Below, piece after piece: positions 17,819-25,997 of a DNA stretch of 64,000 nucleotides (the first letter of the stretch is position 1; the number at the start of each line of letters is the position of its first letter). The stretch is from JAXDMK01 sp963765955 (GTDB lineage Bacteria > Actinomycetota > Acidimicrobiia > Acidimicrobiales > AC-14): contig CAVXYA010000002.1 of assembly GCA_963765955.1 (NCBI GenBank), positions 186,001 through 250,000 of the forward strand, given 5' to 3'. Below the pieces are notes generated by a model. The model ran no database searches. It saw only the letters and a program-made list of their open reading frames with translations, and was not told the origin of the DNA. The position numbers and the translations under genes were made by a program.

Positions 17819-19073
17819 TCATGTGACCGGGGCGAGGACCAGGCTTGCGTTGTGGCCGCCGAACCCGAACGAGTTCGACACGACGGGGGCGGCCGCCAGC
17901 GGGCGGGGCTCGCCGTGGACGACGTCGATCGTGCAGCTCGTCCTCGGTGCGCTCGAAGTTGGCGGTGGGCGGGACCAGTCCCGCCCGCATGGCCAGGAAC
18001 GAGGTGACGGCCTCGACCGCCCCGGCGGCGCCGATGAGGTGGCCGGTGGCGCCCTTGATGGACGTGACCGGCGGCCCGTCGTGGCCGAAGACCTTGACCA
18101 TCGCCTCCGCCTCGGCGGCGTCGTTGAGCGGCGTCGACGTGCCGTGGGCGTTGACGTGGCCGATGGCCGACGGCTCGATCCCGGCGTCGACGAGGGCCAG
18201 GCGCATGCACTCCGCCGCCCCGACACCCCCCGGCGAGGGCGCGGTGATGTGGTAGGCGTCGGCGTTGCGGCCGTAGCCGGCGACCTCGCCGTAGATGCGG
18301 GCCCCCCGGGCCACGGCCCGGTCCCAGCGCTCCAGGACCAGGAAGGCGGCGCCCTCCCCGATGACGAAGCCGTCGCGGGCCACGTCGAAGGGCCGGGAGG
18401 CCAGCTCGGGCTCGTCGTGGCGGCTGCTGAGGGCGCCCATGCGGGCGAAGGCGGCGATGGCGATGGGCGTGACCGCGGCCTCGCTGCCCCCGGCCAGCAC
18501 GACATCGGCCGAGCCCTCCCGGATGAGGCGGGCCCCCTCCCCCACCCCGTGCGAGCCGGCCGCGCAGGCGGTGGCCACGCAGAAGTTGGGTCCGGTCCAG
18601 CCCAGCTTCATGCCGATGAGGGCGGCAGTGGCATTGGGCATCATCATGGGGACGAGCATGGGGCTGACCCGGGACGCGCCCTTGCTGAACAGGATGTGCT
18701 CCTGCGCCTCCTGGGAGATGAGCCCGCCCACGCCCGTGCCCGCCACCACACCGCAGCGGGCGGGGTCGATGGCCAGATCGCCGGCGTCGGCCAGCGCGTC
18801 GGCCGCGGCGGCGAAGCCCAGCTGGGCCACCCGGTCGGCCCGCTTGGCCTCCTTGTAGTCGAGGTAGGCCAGGGGGTCGAAGTCGGCGACCTCGCCCGCG
18901 AACTGCACGGGGAGGTCGGACGGGTCGAAGCGACTGATCCGGGCCGCACACGACCGTCCCGTAAGCAGGGTGGCCCAGAAGGTCTCGAGGTCGGAGCCGG
19001 CCGGCGACTTGACGCCCATGCCGACCACCGCCACCCGCGCCCTCGTCACCGTGGTGTGGGCCTCCCGGGTCAT
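17819..19073 (-). CDS. fabF: Beta-ketoacyl-ACP synthase II, frame broken near its 3' end
   Basis: About 417 residues after rejoining. The thiolase-fold catalytic triad is visible: Cys in FCVATACAAGSH, His in VNAHGTSTPLND and His in GATGHLIGAAGAVEA. The final 35 residues (IDVVHGEPRPLAAAP, then SNSFGFGGHNASLVLAPVT) lie in another frame, reached by removing one base around 17928-17938 after TEDEL. The C-terminal SFGFGGHN loop is needed for function, so the break would be lethal if real and this were the only copy. It starts with an ATG overlapping the acpP stop (ATGA). Confidence 0.88.
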
Positions 19074-19525
19074 GCCCGGTCGGCGCTCGCCGCGGGTTCG
19101 GCGCGGTCCGCGGCGGGGCCCGCCCCAGCCTCGGCCGCGTTGTCGGCCTTGCCGGCGTTGTCGGCGTTGTCGGCGTTGTCGGCGTTATCAGCACTGTCGG
19201 ACTTGTCAGCCGTGTCGGACCTGTCAGCCGTGTCGGCGTTGTGCTTGGCGCCGGCCTTGGGCGTGTCGGCCCCGTCCTTGTCGGCGGCACCGATGCCCAG
19301 CACCAGGTCGACGGCCTCGCCCACGGTGGTGATCCCGTCGAGCTTGTCCTCGGGGACGGAGATGGAGAAGCGCTCCTCGAGCGCCATCACGACCTCGACC
19401 AGGTCGAGGCTGTCGGCGTCGAGGTCTTCCTTGAAGCTGGACGTCTCGGAGACGATGCCGGGGTCGACCCCGAGCACGTCGACGGCCACCTCGATGAGCT
19501 GCTCGAGGACTGTCGCGCGGTCCAT
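19070..19525 (-). CDS. acpP: Acyl carrier protein with a long repetitive acidic C-terminal tail
   Basis: 151 residues, about twice the usual ACP length. Residues 1-80 are a normal ACP: LGVDPGIVSETSSFKEDLDADSLDLVEVV style helices with the phosphopantetheine Ser at S39 (DADSL), then VGEAVDLVLG. Residues 83-151 are low-complexity Ala/Asp/Asn/Lys, with A-D-N-type triplets repeated. A strong AGGAGGAAA ribosome site precedes the ATG. It sits between fabG and fabF, so it is the FAS-II carrier. The tail is unusual; it could be a solubility or docking extension. Confidence 0.92.
   Translation of the reverse strand: MDRATVLEQLIEVAVDVLGVDPGIVSETSSFKEDLDADSLDLVEVVMALEERFSISVPEDKLDGITTVGEAVDLVLGIGAADKDGADTPKAGAKHNADTADRSDTADKSDSADNADNADNADNAGKADNAAEAGAGPAADRAEPAASADRA
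19137..19240 (-). repeat. 9-bp tandem repeat encoding the Ala-Asp-Asn tail of ACP
   Basis: Plus-strand units close to GCGTTGTCG recur in phase, perfectly near 19157-19190 and then diverging (GACTTGTCA, GCCGTGTCG). All are multiples of three and keep the acpP frame. Replication slippage would change tail length only. Confidence 0.75.
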
Positions 19526-19580
19526 GTTTCGATTTCCTCCTGAGGCCTGGTGATCAAGATGTCGTGTGGCAAATCTGGGG

Positions 19581-20324
19581 TCAGTGGCCCATGCCCATGC
19601 CGCCGTCGACGGGTAGGACGGCTCCGGACACGTAGCCTGCCGCGTCCGAGCACAGAAAGGCCACTGCGGCAGCCACCTCCTCGGGCGTACCGAACCTGCC
19701 CAAGGGTACCTGCCCCGTCATCTGGGCCCTTCGCTCCTCGGAGAGGGCGTCGGTCATGGCGGTGACGATGGGCCCCGGCGCCACCAGGTTGGCGGTGATG
19801 CCGCGGGACCCGAGCTCCCGGGCGACGGTGCGGGTGAGGCCGATGAGGCCGGCCTTGGCCGCGGCGTAGTTGGCCTGCCCGGGCGAGCCGAGAAGGGCCA
19901 CCACCGACCCGACGAACACGATGCGACCCCACCGAGCCCGCACCATCCCGGGCGTGGCCCGGCGCACGAGGTGGAACGCCCCGTCGAGGTTGGTGCGCAG
20001 GACCTCCGACCACTGGTCGTCGCCCATGCGCATGAGGAGCCCGTCGCGGTTGATCCCGGCGTTCGACACCAGGACCTCGACCTTGCCCCACGTCTCCTCG
20101 ACCTTGCTGAAGGCGGCGTCGACCGAGTCGGGTCGGCTCACGTCGACCTGCACCGCCAGCGCCTCCGCCCCCAACGCCTCGATGGCCTGGCAGGTCTCGG
20201 CCCCGGCGTCGGCGTCGGAGCCGAAGCAGGCCGCCACCCGGTGGCCGTCGGCCGCGAGGGCGATGGCGACGGCCCGTCCGATACCTCGGGACGCGCCCGT
20301 AACCAGGGCCACCCGCCCTCCCAT
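19581..20324 (-). CDS. fabG: 3-oxoacyl-ACP reductase
   Basis: 247 residues, short-chain dehydrogenase. The cofactor motif is VTGASRGIG, the catalytic residues are Ser in VGSVVALLGS and Tyr-x3-Lys in NYAAAKAGL, and the C-terminus is GAVLPVDGGMGMGH. It reduces beta-ketoacyl-ACP with NADPH. Its ATG overlaps the fabH stop by one base (TGATG). Confidence 0.93.
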   Translation of the reverse strand: MGGRVALVTGASRGIGRAVAIALAADGHRVAACFGSDADAGAETCQAIEALGAEALAVQVDVSRPDSVDAAFSKVEETWGKVEVLVSNAGINRDGLLMRMGDDQWSEVLRTNLDGAFHLVRRATPGMVRARWGRIVFVGSVVALLGSPGQANYAAAKAGLIGLTRTVARELGSRGITANLVAPGPIVTAMTDALSEERRAQMTGQVPLGRFGTPEEVAAAVAFLCSDAAGYVSGAVLPVDGGMGMGH

Positions 20325-21349
20325 CAGCGGTCCTGCCCCCAACGGAGCACGGCGCTGGCCCACGACATGCCCGCCCCGAACCCGGACAGCAGCACCGTGT
20401 CGCCGTCGCGGAGCCGGCCCTCGTCGGCCGCCTCGGCCAGCGCGATCGGCACCGACGCGGCCGACGTGTTGCCGTAGCGCTCGATGTTGACGAACACCCG
20501 CTCGGGGGGGAACCCGAGCCGGGAGGCGGCGCCCTCGATGATGCGGATGTTGGCCTGGTGGGGCACGAAGAGGTCGATGGCGGAGGCGTCGATGCCCGCC
20601 GCCGTCATCGCCGTCTCGGCCGACTCGACGATGGCCCGCACCGCCCGGCGGTAGACCTCCTTGCCCTCCATCTTGAGCCAGTGCTCGCCGGCGGCGATGC
20701 TCTCGACCGTGTGCGGGAGGCGGCTGCCCCCGCCGGGGATCGCCAGCAGGTGGGCGGTGGAGCCGTCGCAGGCGAGGTCCCAGGCCAGCAGGTTGGGCTC
20801 GGCGCTGGGCACGAGCACGACCGCACCGGCGCCATCGCCGAAGAGGACGCACGTGCTGCGGTCGGTGGGGTCGGCCACCCGGCTCAGTGTCTCGGAGCCG
20901 ATGACGAGCACAGGACCGAAACCGCCGGCCGCCACCATGGAGGCCCCCACCACCAGGGCGTAGACGAACCCGGAGCAGGCGGCGTCGAGGTCGAAGGCGC
21001 CGCAGCGCAGGCCCAGCCCGTCCTGGACGAAGGCGGCGGTTGGTGGGATCGGCTGCTCGGGCGTGCAGGTGGCGACGATGCAGCACCCGATGTCGGCCGG
21101 GCACAGGTCGGCCCGCTTGATGGCGGCCGCGCCCGCTTCGATGGCCAGGGTGGCGGTGGTCTCGCCCTCGCCCGCCCACCGCCGCTCCTTGATGCCGGTG
21201 CGCTCCGTGATCCACGCGTCGTTGGTGTCGACCATGCGGGCCAGGTCGTCGTTGGTGACGCGCCGCTCGGGGACGGCCATGCCCCACCCGGCGACGGCCA
21301 CCGATATCCCCACCGGCCCGATCCCGGCCGAGCCGGTGCCTGCCGGCAT
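20324..21349 (-). CDS. fabH: Beta-ketoacyl-ACP synthase III
   Basis: 341 residues. FabH signatures are TNDAWITERTGIKERRW (CoA/ACP binding), the nucleophile in FDLDAACSGFVYAL, His in LFVPHQANIRIIE and Asn in IERYGNTSAAS. It starts the elongation cycle by condensing acyl-CoA with malonyl-ACP. ATG 21349 is chosen because it overlaps the upstream stop (TGATG); a GTG/ATG seven codons earlier is less likely. Confidence 0.93.
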   Translation of the reverse strand: MPAGTGSAGIGPVGISVAVAGWGMAVPERRVTNDDLARMVDTNDAWITERTGIKERRWAGEGETTATLAIEAGAAAIKRADLCPADIGCCIVATCTPEQPIPPTAAFVQDGLGLRCGAFDLDAACSGFVYALVVGASMVAAGGFGPVLVIGSETLSRVADPTDRSTCVLFGDGAGAVVLVPSAEPNLLAWDLACDGSTAHLLAIPGGGSRLPHTVESIAAGEHWLKMEGKEVYRRAVRAIVESAETAMTAAGIDASAIDLFVPHQANIRIIEGAASRLGFPPERVFVNIERYGNTSAASVPIALAEAADEGRLRDGDTVLLSGFGAGMSWASAVLRWGQDR

Positions 21350-21666
21350 CAATGGGCCATGCGGAGCCACGCCACCGGCTGGCCCTCACGCACCCGCTCC
21401 CCCGCCGACGCCAGCAGCCCCATGAGGCGGCCGTGGAAGGGGCTGTGGACGGGGGTGGAGTGGCCGATGCCGTCGACGAAGCCGATGACCTGCTCCCGGG
21501 CCACGTCCGCGCCGTCGGCGCGGGGACCGTCGGTGCCGGGCTCCTCGGTGCCACTTCTCACGAGCATCGAGGCCTCGTCAACCGGCCGGAACTTGCCGGG
21601 GGCGGGAGCCAGGATCACCCGTTCGGGGACCATGAGCAGCTCGCCGTGGACCGATCCGGCTTCCAT
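21349..21666 (-). CDS. Biotinyl/lipoyl-domain-like protein lacking the modified lysine
   Basis: 105 residues. The last 50 (REQVIGFVDGIGHSTPVHSP, then FHGRLMGLLASAGERVREGQ and PVAWL) align by eye with the hammerhead fold of biotin carboxyl carrier proteins, including the closing GQPV-x-WL strand. Where a carrier has E-A-M-K-M this protein has V-D-G-I-G-H, so no lysine is available for biotin. It sits between fabD and fabH with one-base TGATG overlaps on both sides, so it is a regular operon member. It might be a structural partner of the carboxylase or a divergent carrier; no activity is shown. Confidence 0.65.
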   Translation of the reverse strand: MEAGSVHGELLMVPERVILAPAPGKFRPVDEASMLVRSGTEEPGTDGPRADGADVAREQVIGFVDGIGHSTPVHSPFHGRLMGLLASAGERVREGQPVAWLRMAH

Positions 21667-22592
21667 CACGCGACCTCCAGGAGAAGGGGGACGTCGTCCG
21701 GGGTGGCGACGTTGCGGGTGGTGACACCCGAGAGTGAGCGTCGAACCAGGCCGGAAAGTACATTTCCAGGCCCGACTTCGAGAAATGTTCGTGCGCCGAG
21801 GGCGGCGAGGGTCTCCAGAGATTCCCGCCAGCGTACCGGCGACACCAGGTGACGGCTCAATCGCTCGGGCCACCCGTCGGCGTCGTGGTGGGCGGCGGCG
21901 TCGGTGTTGGCGACCACGGGAGCCGTCGGCGGGGCGAAGGGTGTGCCCGCCAGGTGCTCGAGGAGGTGAACGGCGGCCGGCGCCATGAGGGGCGTGTGGA
22001 AGGCGGCCCCCACCTTGAGGGGCATGACCCGCTTGACGCCCAGGTCTCGGGCCCGGTCGGCGGCGCAGTCGACGCCCCGGGGCGTGCCGCCGATGACCAC
22101 CTGGCCGGGGGCGTTGTCGTTGGCCACCCAGCAGGTACGGCCGGCGGAGGTGGCGCCCTTGGAGGCGGCCTCGGCCTGCTCGAGGTCGGCGCCGAGGAGG
22201 GCAGCCATGCGCCCGGGGCGGGCGTCGGCCGCGGCCTGGGTGCATTCGGCCCGTTCGGCGGCCAGACGGACACCGTCCTCGAGGGGGACGGCACCGGAGG
22301 CGATGAGGGCGGTGATCTGGCCGAGGGAGTGCCCGGCGAAGCCCACCGGCGCTTCGTCCAGGGCGTCACGCACGGCCTCCCAGGCCATGAGCGACGTGAG
22401 GAGGACGGCCAGCTGCGCCGGGCGCGTACGCGCCAACTCGTCCGCGTCAGCGTCGAGGAGCAGGTGAGCGAGGGGCTGGCCAAGGGCAGACTCGGCTCGC
22501 GAGACGACCTCCCAGGCCGGCGAGGCGCGCCAGACCTCCCCCATACCGGGGACCTGGGTCCCTTGTCCGGGGAAGAGAACGGCGATACCCAC
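21666..22592 (-). CDS. fabD: Malonyl-CoA:ACP transacylase
   Basis: 308 residues. LFPGQGTQVPGMGE at the N-terminus, the nucleophile elbow FAGHSLGQITAL, and the catalytic His in GAAFHTPLM are diagnostic. It loads malonyl groups onto ACP and is the first gene of the FAS-II operon (fabD, biotinyl-like, fabH, fabG, acpP, fabF, carboxyltransferase, fabI). Confidence 0.94.
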   Translation of the reverse strand: MGIAVLFPGQGTQVPGMGEVWRASPAWEVVSRAESALGQPLAHLLLDADADELARTRPAQLAVLLTSLMAWEAVRDALDEAPVGFAGHSLGQITALIASGAVPLEDGVRLAAERAECTQAAADARPGRMAALLGADLEQAEAASKGATSAGRTCWVANDNAPGQVVIGGTPRGVDCAADRARDLGVKRVMPLKVGAAFHTPLMAPAAVHLLEHLAGTPFAPPTAPVVANTDAAAHHDADGWPERLSRHLVSPVRWRESLETLAALGARTFLEVGPGNVLSGLVRRSLSGVTTRNVATPDDVPLLLEVA

Positions 22593-22688
22593 CAGACCTA
22601 CGACCCCCTCGGGGCCCGAAGGGTTACATCCGGGGTTCTACGGGGTGACCGGGGGATGGACGGGAGGGACTGCAACCGAGTGTCGAAG

Positions 22689-23621
22689 TCAAGGCTCCGC
22701 TCGATGTGACCGCGAGACCCACGTGTCCCGCGCGGCTGGCGTCTGCCCGGCCTTGGCCTTGTCCCGCATCAGCTTCTCGAGTTCCGCTGGCGGTGTCTGC
22801 GCCAGGATGTCCCCGAAAGCCTTGATCGCCACCGTATAGCCGTCCTCGAATGCGGTTTCGTCAGCGTGGGGGATGGTGGCACGCAGCGCCGCGCAACCGC
22901 CGGACCGTTCCAGTGCCGCACCGAGGACGTCGAGCCACGTGAGACCGTGAACGCCGAGCGTGAGGTGGACCGAGGGCTCGCCCGTAGTACGCGCGACGTG
23001 AGGCCAGCCCCGCGGGATGTAAAGGCTGTCGCCCGGCTTAAGCACCTCATCGACGACTGTCGCGCCTAGATCCTCGGTGCGGACGAACGGGTCTATATCG
23101 TCATCCGGGAGGGGATCGACGACATGCCGTTCGTGGACCCTCCAGTGCTTGCGCCCCGAGCACTGCAGCACGAAGACGTCGTGGAGGTCATAGTGAATCG
23201 CGTGTCCTTGCGCGTGAGCGGGCGTGACGTATGCGTTGGCGCGGACGGGGTGGCCGAGATCGGTGGCCAAGGTCCTGCAGAATGCTGCGCTCGTGGGGTG
23301 GTAGCGCTCCAGTCCCCGCAGGATCAGGGTCGCCCCCTCCTCGAACAGCTGCACGACGCGGTCTGGGTCGATCAAGTCACTGACCTCGGCCTGTCCAAGC
23401 GGGGCGGCCATGGTGTAGGACTCGGTGCCGATCAGCGTTCCTTGGCGCACCATCCGAAATGCCGGCAGGCGCAGGCCTCGCAGCGCCACCAGCTCCTCGA
23501 CGTCGGCTTCGACGAGCAACTCCGCGAACCTTTGTGGAGCGCCCCGATCGAGCAAGGGCCGTTTTGACCAGTACTTCGCGAGGAAGACGGCAGGTTCTGT
23601 CATGCACGCGTCAAGCGACAA
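22689..23621 (-). CDS. JmjC/cupin-4 family 2-oxoglutarate oxygenase
   Basis: 310 residues. The jelly-roll iron site reads H143-x-D145 in AIHYDLHDVFVLQ, then a conserved GRKHWRVHERH strand, and a distal H208 in YIPRGWPHVA. This arrangement belongs to the JmjC/ribosomal-oxygenase group (cupin_4), which hydroxylate side chains of Arg or His in proteins or peptides. The TTG at 23621 is preferred because AAAGGAGG lies 5 bases upstream; the ATG at 23603 has no site. It ends the minus-strand arm of the YcaO island, so I infer a peptide-tailoring hydroxylase. Confidence 0.8.
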   Translation of the reverse strand: MSLDACMTEPAVFLAKYWSKRPLLDRGAPQRFAELLVEADVEELVALRGLRLPAFRMVRQGTLIGTESYTMAAPLGQAEVSDLIDPDRVVQLFEEGATLILRGLERYHPTSAAFCRTLATDLGHPVRANAYVTPAHAQGHAIHYDLHDVFVLQCSGRKHWRVHERHVVDPLPDDDIDPFVRTEDLGATVVDEVLKPGDSLYIPRGWPHVARTTGEPSVHLTLGVHGLTWLDVLGAALERSGGCAALRATIPHADETAFEDGYTVAIKAFGDILAQTPPAELEKLMRDKAKAGQTPAARDTWVSRSHRAEP

Positions 23622-23639
23622 GACCGCCTCCTTTCGAAA

Positions 23640-23882
23640 CTACGTGGACGCTCCCTCGTGAGCGGCCTGGACCTCGATCTGGTTCGGCAACGATCCGGTG
23701 TCACGAGCTTCCGGTTGCGGGACGAGTGCTCGCGCCGGTCCGGGCAGGGTCCCCGCCGGCCTGGACGGCATGGTGGGATCCACGGATGCGGCCCAGCATC
23801 GTGTGGCACGCCACCGTTCGTCGACCGCACCCGGGATGCGCATTTTGAGGTGCACCGCCGGGTGCTCGAGGCGGGCGGGCAC
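23640..23882 (-). CDS. 80-residue protein of unknown function in the YcaO island
   Basis: Fits exactly between the glycosyltransferase stop and the oxygenase start (gaps of 7 and 18 bases), with GTG 23882 preceded by AAGGTGA. It begins ARLEHPAVHLKMRIPGAVDE, then has ATRCWAASVDPTMPS, a Pro/Ala/Arg stretch, and ends NQIEVQAAHEGAST. No transmembrane segment, and no recognisable PqqD-like recognition fold. It could be a partner protein or an alternative substrate peptide; I do not recognise it. Confidence 0.5.
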   Translation of the reverse strand: MPARLEHPAVHLKMRIPGAVDERWRATRCWAASVDPTMPSRPAGTLPGPARALVPQPEARDTGSLPNQIEVQAAHEGAST

Positions 23883-23889
23883 TTCCTGG

Positions 23890-24837
23890 TCACCTTGGGT
23901 TTCGACTCCATGGGTTCTCCTGTTGGAACGCCGTGCGCTTCCAGACCTGGTCAGCTAGCCATGGATGCATCGAGATCGCGAGCAGCCCGTAGCCCGCCGT
24001 GCGCGCCGGATGTGCCCGCACGGCGCGGTAGAAGTACCGACGAGCGTCGGGGTATCGGCCGAGCCGCGCGGAGCTGACCCCGGCACTGCCCAGGTAGTTC
24101 GACAAGGTGATCTGCGACCGACCCAGCCGGGCGCCGTGGTGCTCAAGGATGTACCGGGTGCCAGCCAGGAACCGTTCGGGGTTGCTGCGCAGGCGATCCG
24201 TTTCCAGCCCGCGATGGATCCGCAGCAGCGGTTGCGGAACGCTGGCCACAGTGAGGCCATGGTCGCTGCACCAAGGCACGAGACGCAGCGCGAACTCGGT
24301 TTGGTGGTGGCAGAGCAGGTCGGTCGCGTAGCCGCCGATGGCGTCGAACACATCGCGTCGCAGCGCGAAGCTGCCCGAGTGGAACAGGCCGACGCAGTGG
24401 TCAAACGGTGCCCCGAGGTCGCGGGGATTGCGCACCTCACTCACAGCATTGTCGGCATCGAGCACCTCGACGCCGCAGCACGCCACGCCGCACACGGGCG
24501 ACGAGATCAGCGTGACGAACGCTTCGAGCCACCCGGGTAGCACCTCGTCGTCGTCGTCGAGGTAGGTGACATAGCGCCCCGACGAGCTGGCAACCCCGAA
24601 GTTGCGAGCGCGGGAAAGGCCGGCGTTGGCTTGGCGTACGTACCGAACGCGGCGATCGTCGAATTGTGCAATGACAAGGGGTGTGTGATCGGTCGAGCCG
24701 TCATCGACGATCACGAGCTCGAAGTCGTCATAGGTCTGCGCCAGAACGCTCTCGACGGCACGGGGAAGCACCGCGGCTCGGTTGTACGTGTTCAGAATGA
24801 CGCTGATCGATGGTGCTGGCGGGCGGTGCATGGTCAT
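23890..24837 (-). CDS. Family 2 glycosyltransferase
   Basis: 315 residues. The GT-A opening ISVILNTYNRAAVLPRAVES, VIVDDGSTDHTP, a DXD-type metal site in VTYLDDDDEVLPGW, and RRDVFDAIGGYATDLLCHHQ mark a GT2 enzyme that transfers a sugar from a nucleotide donor. About 100 C-terminal residues are alpha-helical (YPDARRYFYRAVRAHPAR). It overlaps the YcaO stop by 4 bp (ATGA), so it is translationally coupled to the peptide-modifying genes; glycosylation of the peptide product is an inference. Confidence 0.85.
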   Translation of the reverse strand: MTMHRPPAPSISVILNTYNRAAVLPRAVESVLAQTYDDFELVIVDDGSTDHTPLVIAQFDDRRVRYVRQANAGLSRARNFGVASSSGRYVTYLDDDDEVLPGWLEAFVTLISSPVCGVACCGVEVLDADNAVSEVRNPRDLGAPFDHCVGLFHSGSFALRRDVFDAIGGYATDLLCHHQTEFALRLVPWCSDHGLTVASVPQPLLRIHRGLETDRLRSNPERFLAGTRYILEHHGARLGRSQITLSNYLGSAGVSSARLGRYPDARRYFYRAVRAHPARTAGYGLLAISMHPWLADQVWKRTAFQQENPWSRNPR

Positions 24838-25979
24838 CCGAACGGGTGTGGCGCGCCGCTAGTGGCGGCCGTGGCGGGCAGGCGCCGCGCGCCCGGCGCG
24901 ACAACCCGCACGACCGCGACGCCCTCGAAGTCGTGGGCTGCGGTGCAGTCGACGACGACGACGTCGTCGTCGGTGTGCTCCGCGACGGCGGATGAGAGCT
25001 CGCGCTCGGGGCTGTCGGGGAGATCGCCAACTGGTGTCGAACCGGACTGCCAGTGACCGAGGCTGTCCTGCTCGTGGAAGGTCCACAGCGCGTGCTCGAG
25101 GGCGTCGGCTGGCACCGATGGCTGGTCGGGGCGGACGCGCATCGCGTCCCATGCGCGGCGAGCGACTGCAGTCCCCATGCTCCAGCGCACCATCAGCGCC
25201 TCGTAGGCGGCGCGTTCATACCCCGTTGCGAGGTCCTTGGCGCCGCTCACGCAGCGGGCGCCGAAGGACTGCTCGGTGGCGCCGGTGCGATGAAGGCACG
25301 TCACCACGCAACCGAATCCGCGTGGGCCGGGAAGGACGAACCGGGAGGCCTCGAGCTGGAGCGTTCGGAGCGCTTCCGTCAGCGGCGAGGGCCACCGGTA
25401 CTGGTCGGTGATGATCCAGGATGGGCCCGATTCGGACCAGCTGCGTGCCACCAGGTCGCGTTCGAGAACCTCGCGCAGCGCGTGGTGCAGCGCGAGCGCT
25501 GTCGTCGTGTGGGCGGCTACTCCTGCCGAGCCGGCCCGCAGCATCGGCGAACACGGCGGCGGGCGATGGCGCAGGAACGCGACGCCCGCCGGGACGAGCA
25601 CCTCGCGCTCGTCGAGGAGTGATCGTCCTTCGACCCAGAGCATCGGCGCCTCGCGGAAGTCTGCGGGGCCCCATGCCGCGGGGTCGAGGGCGTGCCGCCC
25701 GTCGCGGCGCAGCCGCGTGAACGAAGCGACGGTCTCGGCCGCACGCTCGGCGGCGCGGCCAGCCAAGACGTTGCTGACTCGCTCGACAAGCTCGTTGCGG
25801 GCGCGGATCGTGACGTCGCGCTCGTCTGAGCCCGCAGACGAGCCGACGATGATCGGCTTGCCTCCGCTGGCCTCGGTCGCGCCGAAGGTGGTTGAGCGGG
25901 CCGCGGTCCTGGCGAAAACAATGCCCGGGCAGGACTCGAACGGGCGAAAGACCTCGACGCGCCCCCAGTCGGCCTTCAT
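24834..25979 (-). CDS. YcaO-family peptide-modifying protein
   Basis: 381 residues. The two ATP/Mg-binding helices of YcaO enzymes are recognisable: NELVER (E63, E66) after an SGGK-type loop, and SAGVAAHTTTALALHHALRE followed by VLERD (E170, E173). The C-terminus ends GAPHPFG, close to the Pro-rich tail seen in many YcaO proteins. The family activates backbone amides with ATP to form azolines, thioamides or amidines. No E1-like/ThiF partner and no TfuA is in the island, so it does not match the standard azoline or thioamide sets. It follows the HEXXH gene by 18 bases and overlaps the glycosyltransferase. Confidence 0.8.
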   Translation of the reverse strand: MKADWGRVEVFRPFESCPGIVFARTAARSTTFGATEASGGKPIIVGSSAGSDERDVTIRARNELVERVSNVLAGRAAERAAETVASFTRLRRDGRHALDPAAWGPADFREAPMLWVEGRSLLDEREVLVPAGVAFLRHRPPPCSPMLRAGSAGVAAHTTTALALHHALREVLERDLVARSWSESGPSWIITDQYRWPSPLTEALRTLQLEASRFVLPGPRGFGCVVTCLHRTGATEQSFGARCVSGAKDLATGYERAAYEALMVRWSMGTAVARRAWDAMRVRPDQPSVPADALEHALWTFHEQDSLGHWQSGSTPVGDLPDSPERELSSAVAEHTDDDVVVVDCTAAHDFEGVAVVRVVAPGARRLPATAATSGAPHPFG

Positions 25980-25997
25980 CGGCGCGGTCCCGCTCGC

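Noticed and set aside
19137..19240. Possible CRISPR or regulatory repeat array
   Set aside because: Units are 9 bp, contiguous, without spacers, and in frame within acpP.
24834..25979. YcaO as part of a standard thiazole/oxazole cyclodehydratase set
   Set aside because: No E1/ocin-ThiF partner or flavin dehydrogenase is visible in the island and the candidate peptide lacks Cys and Ser.
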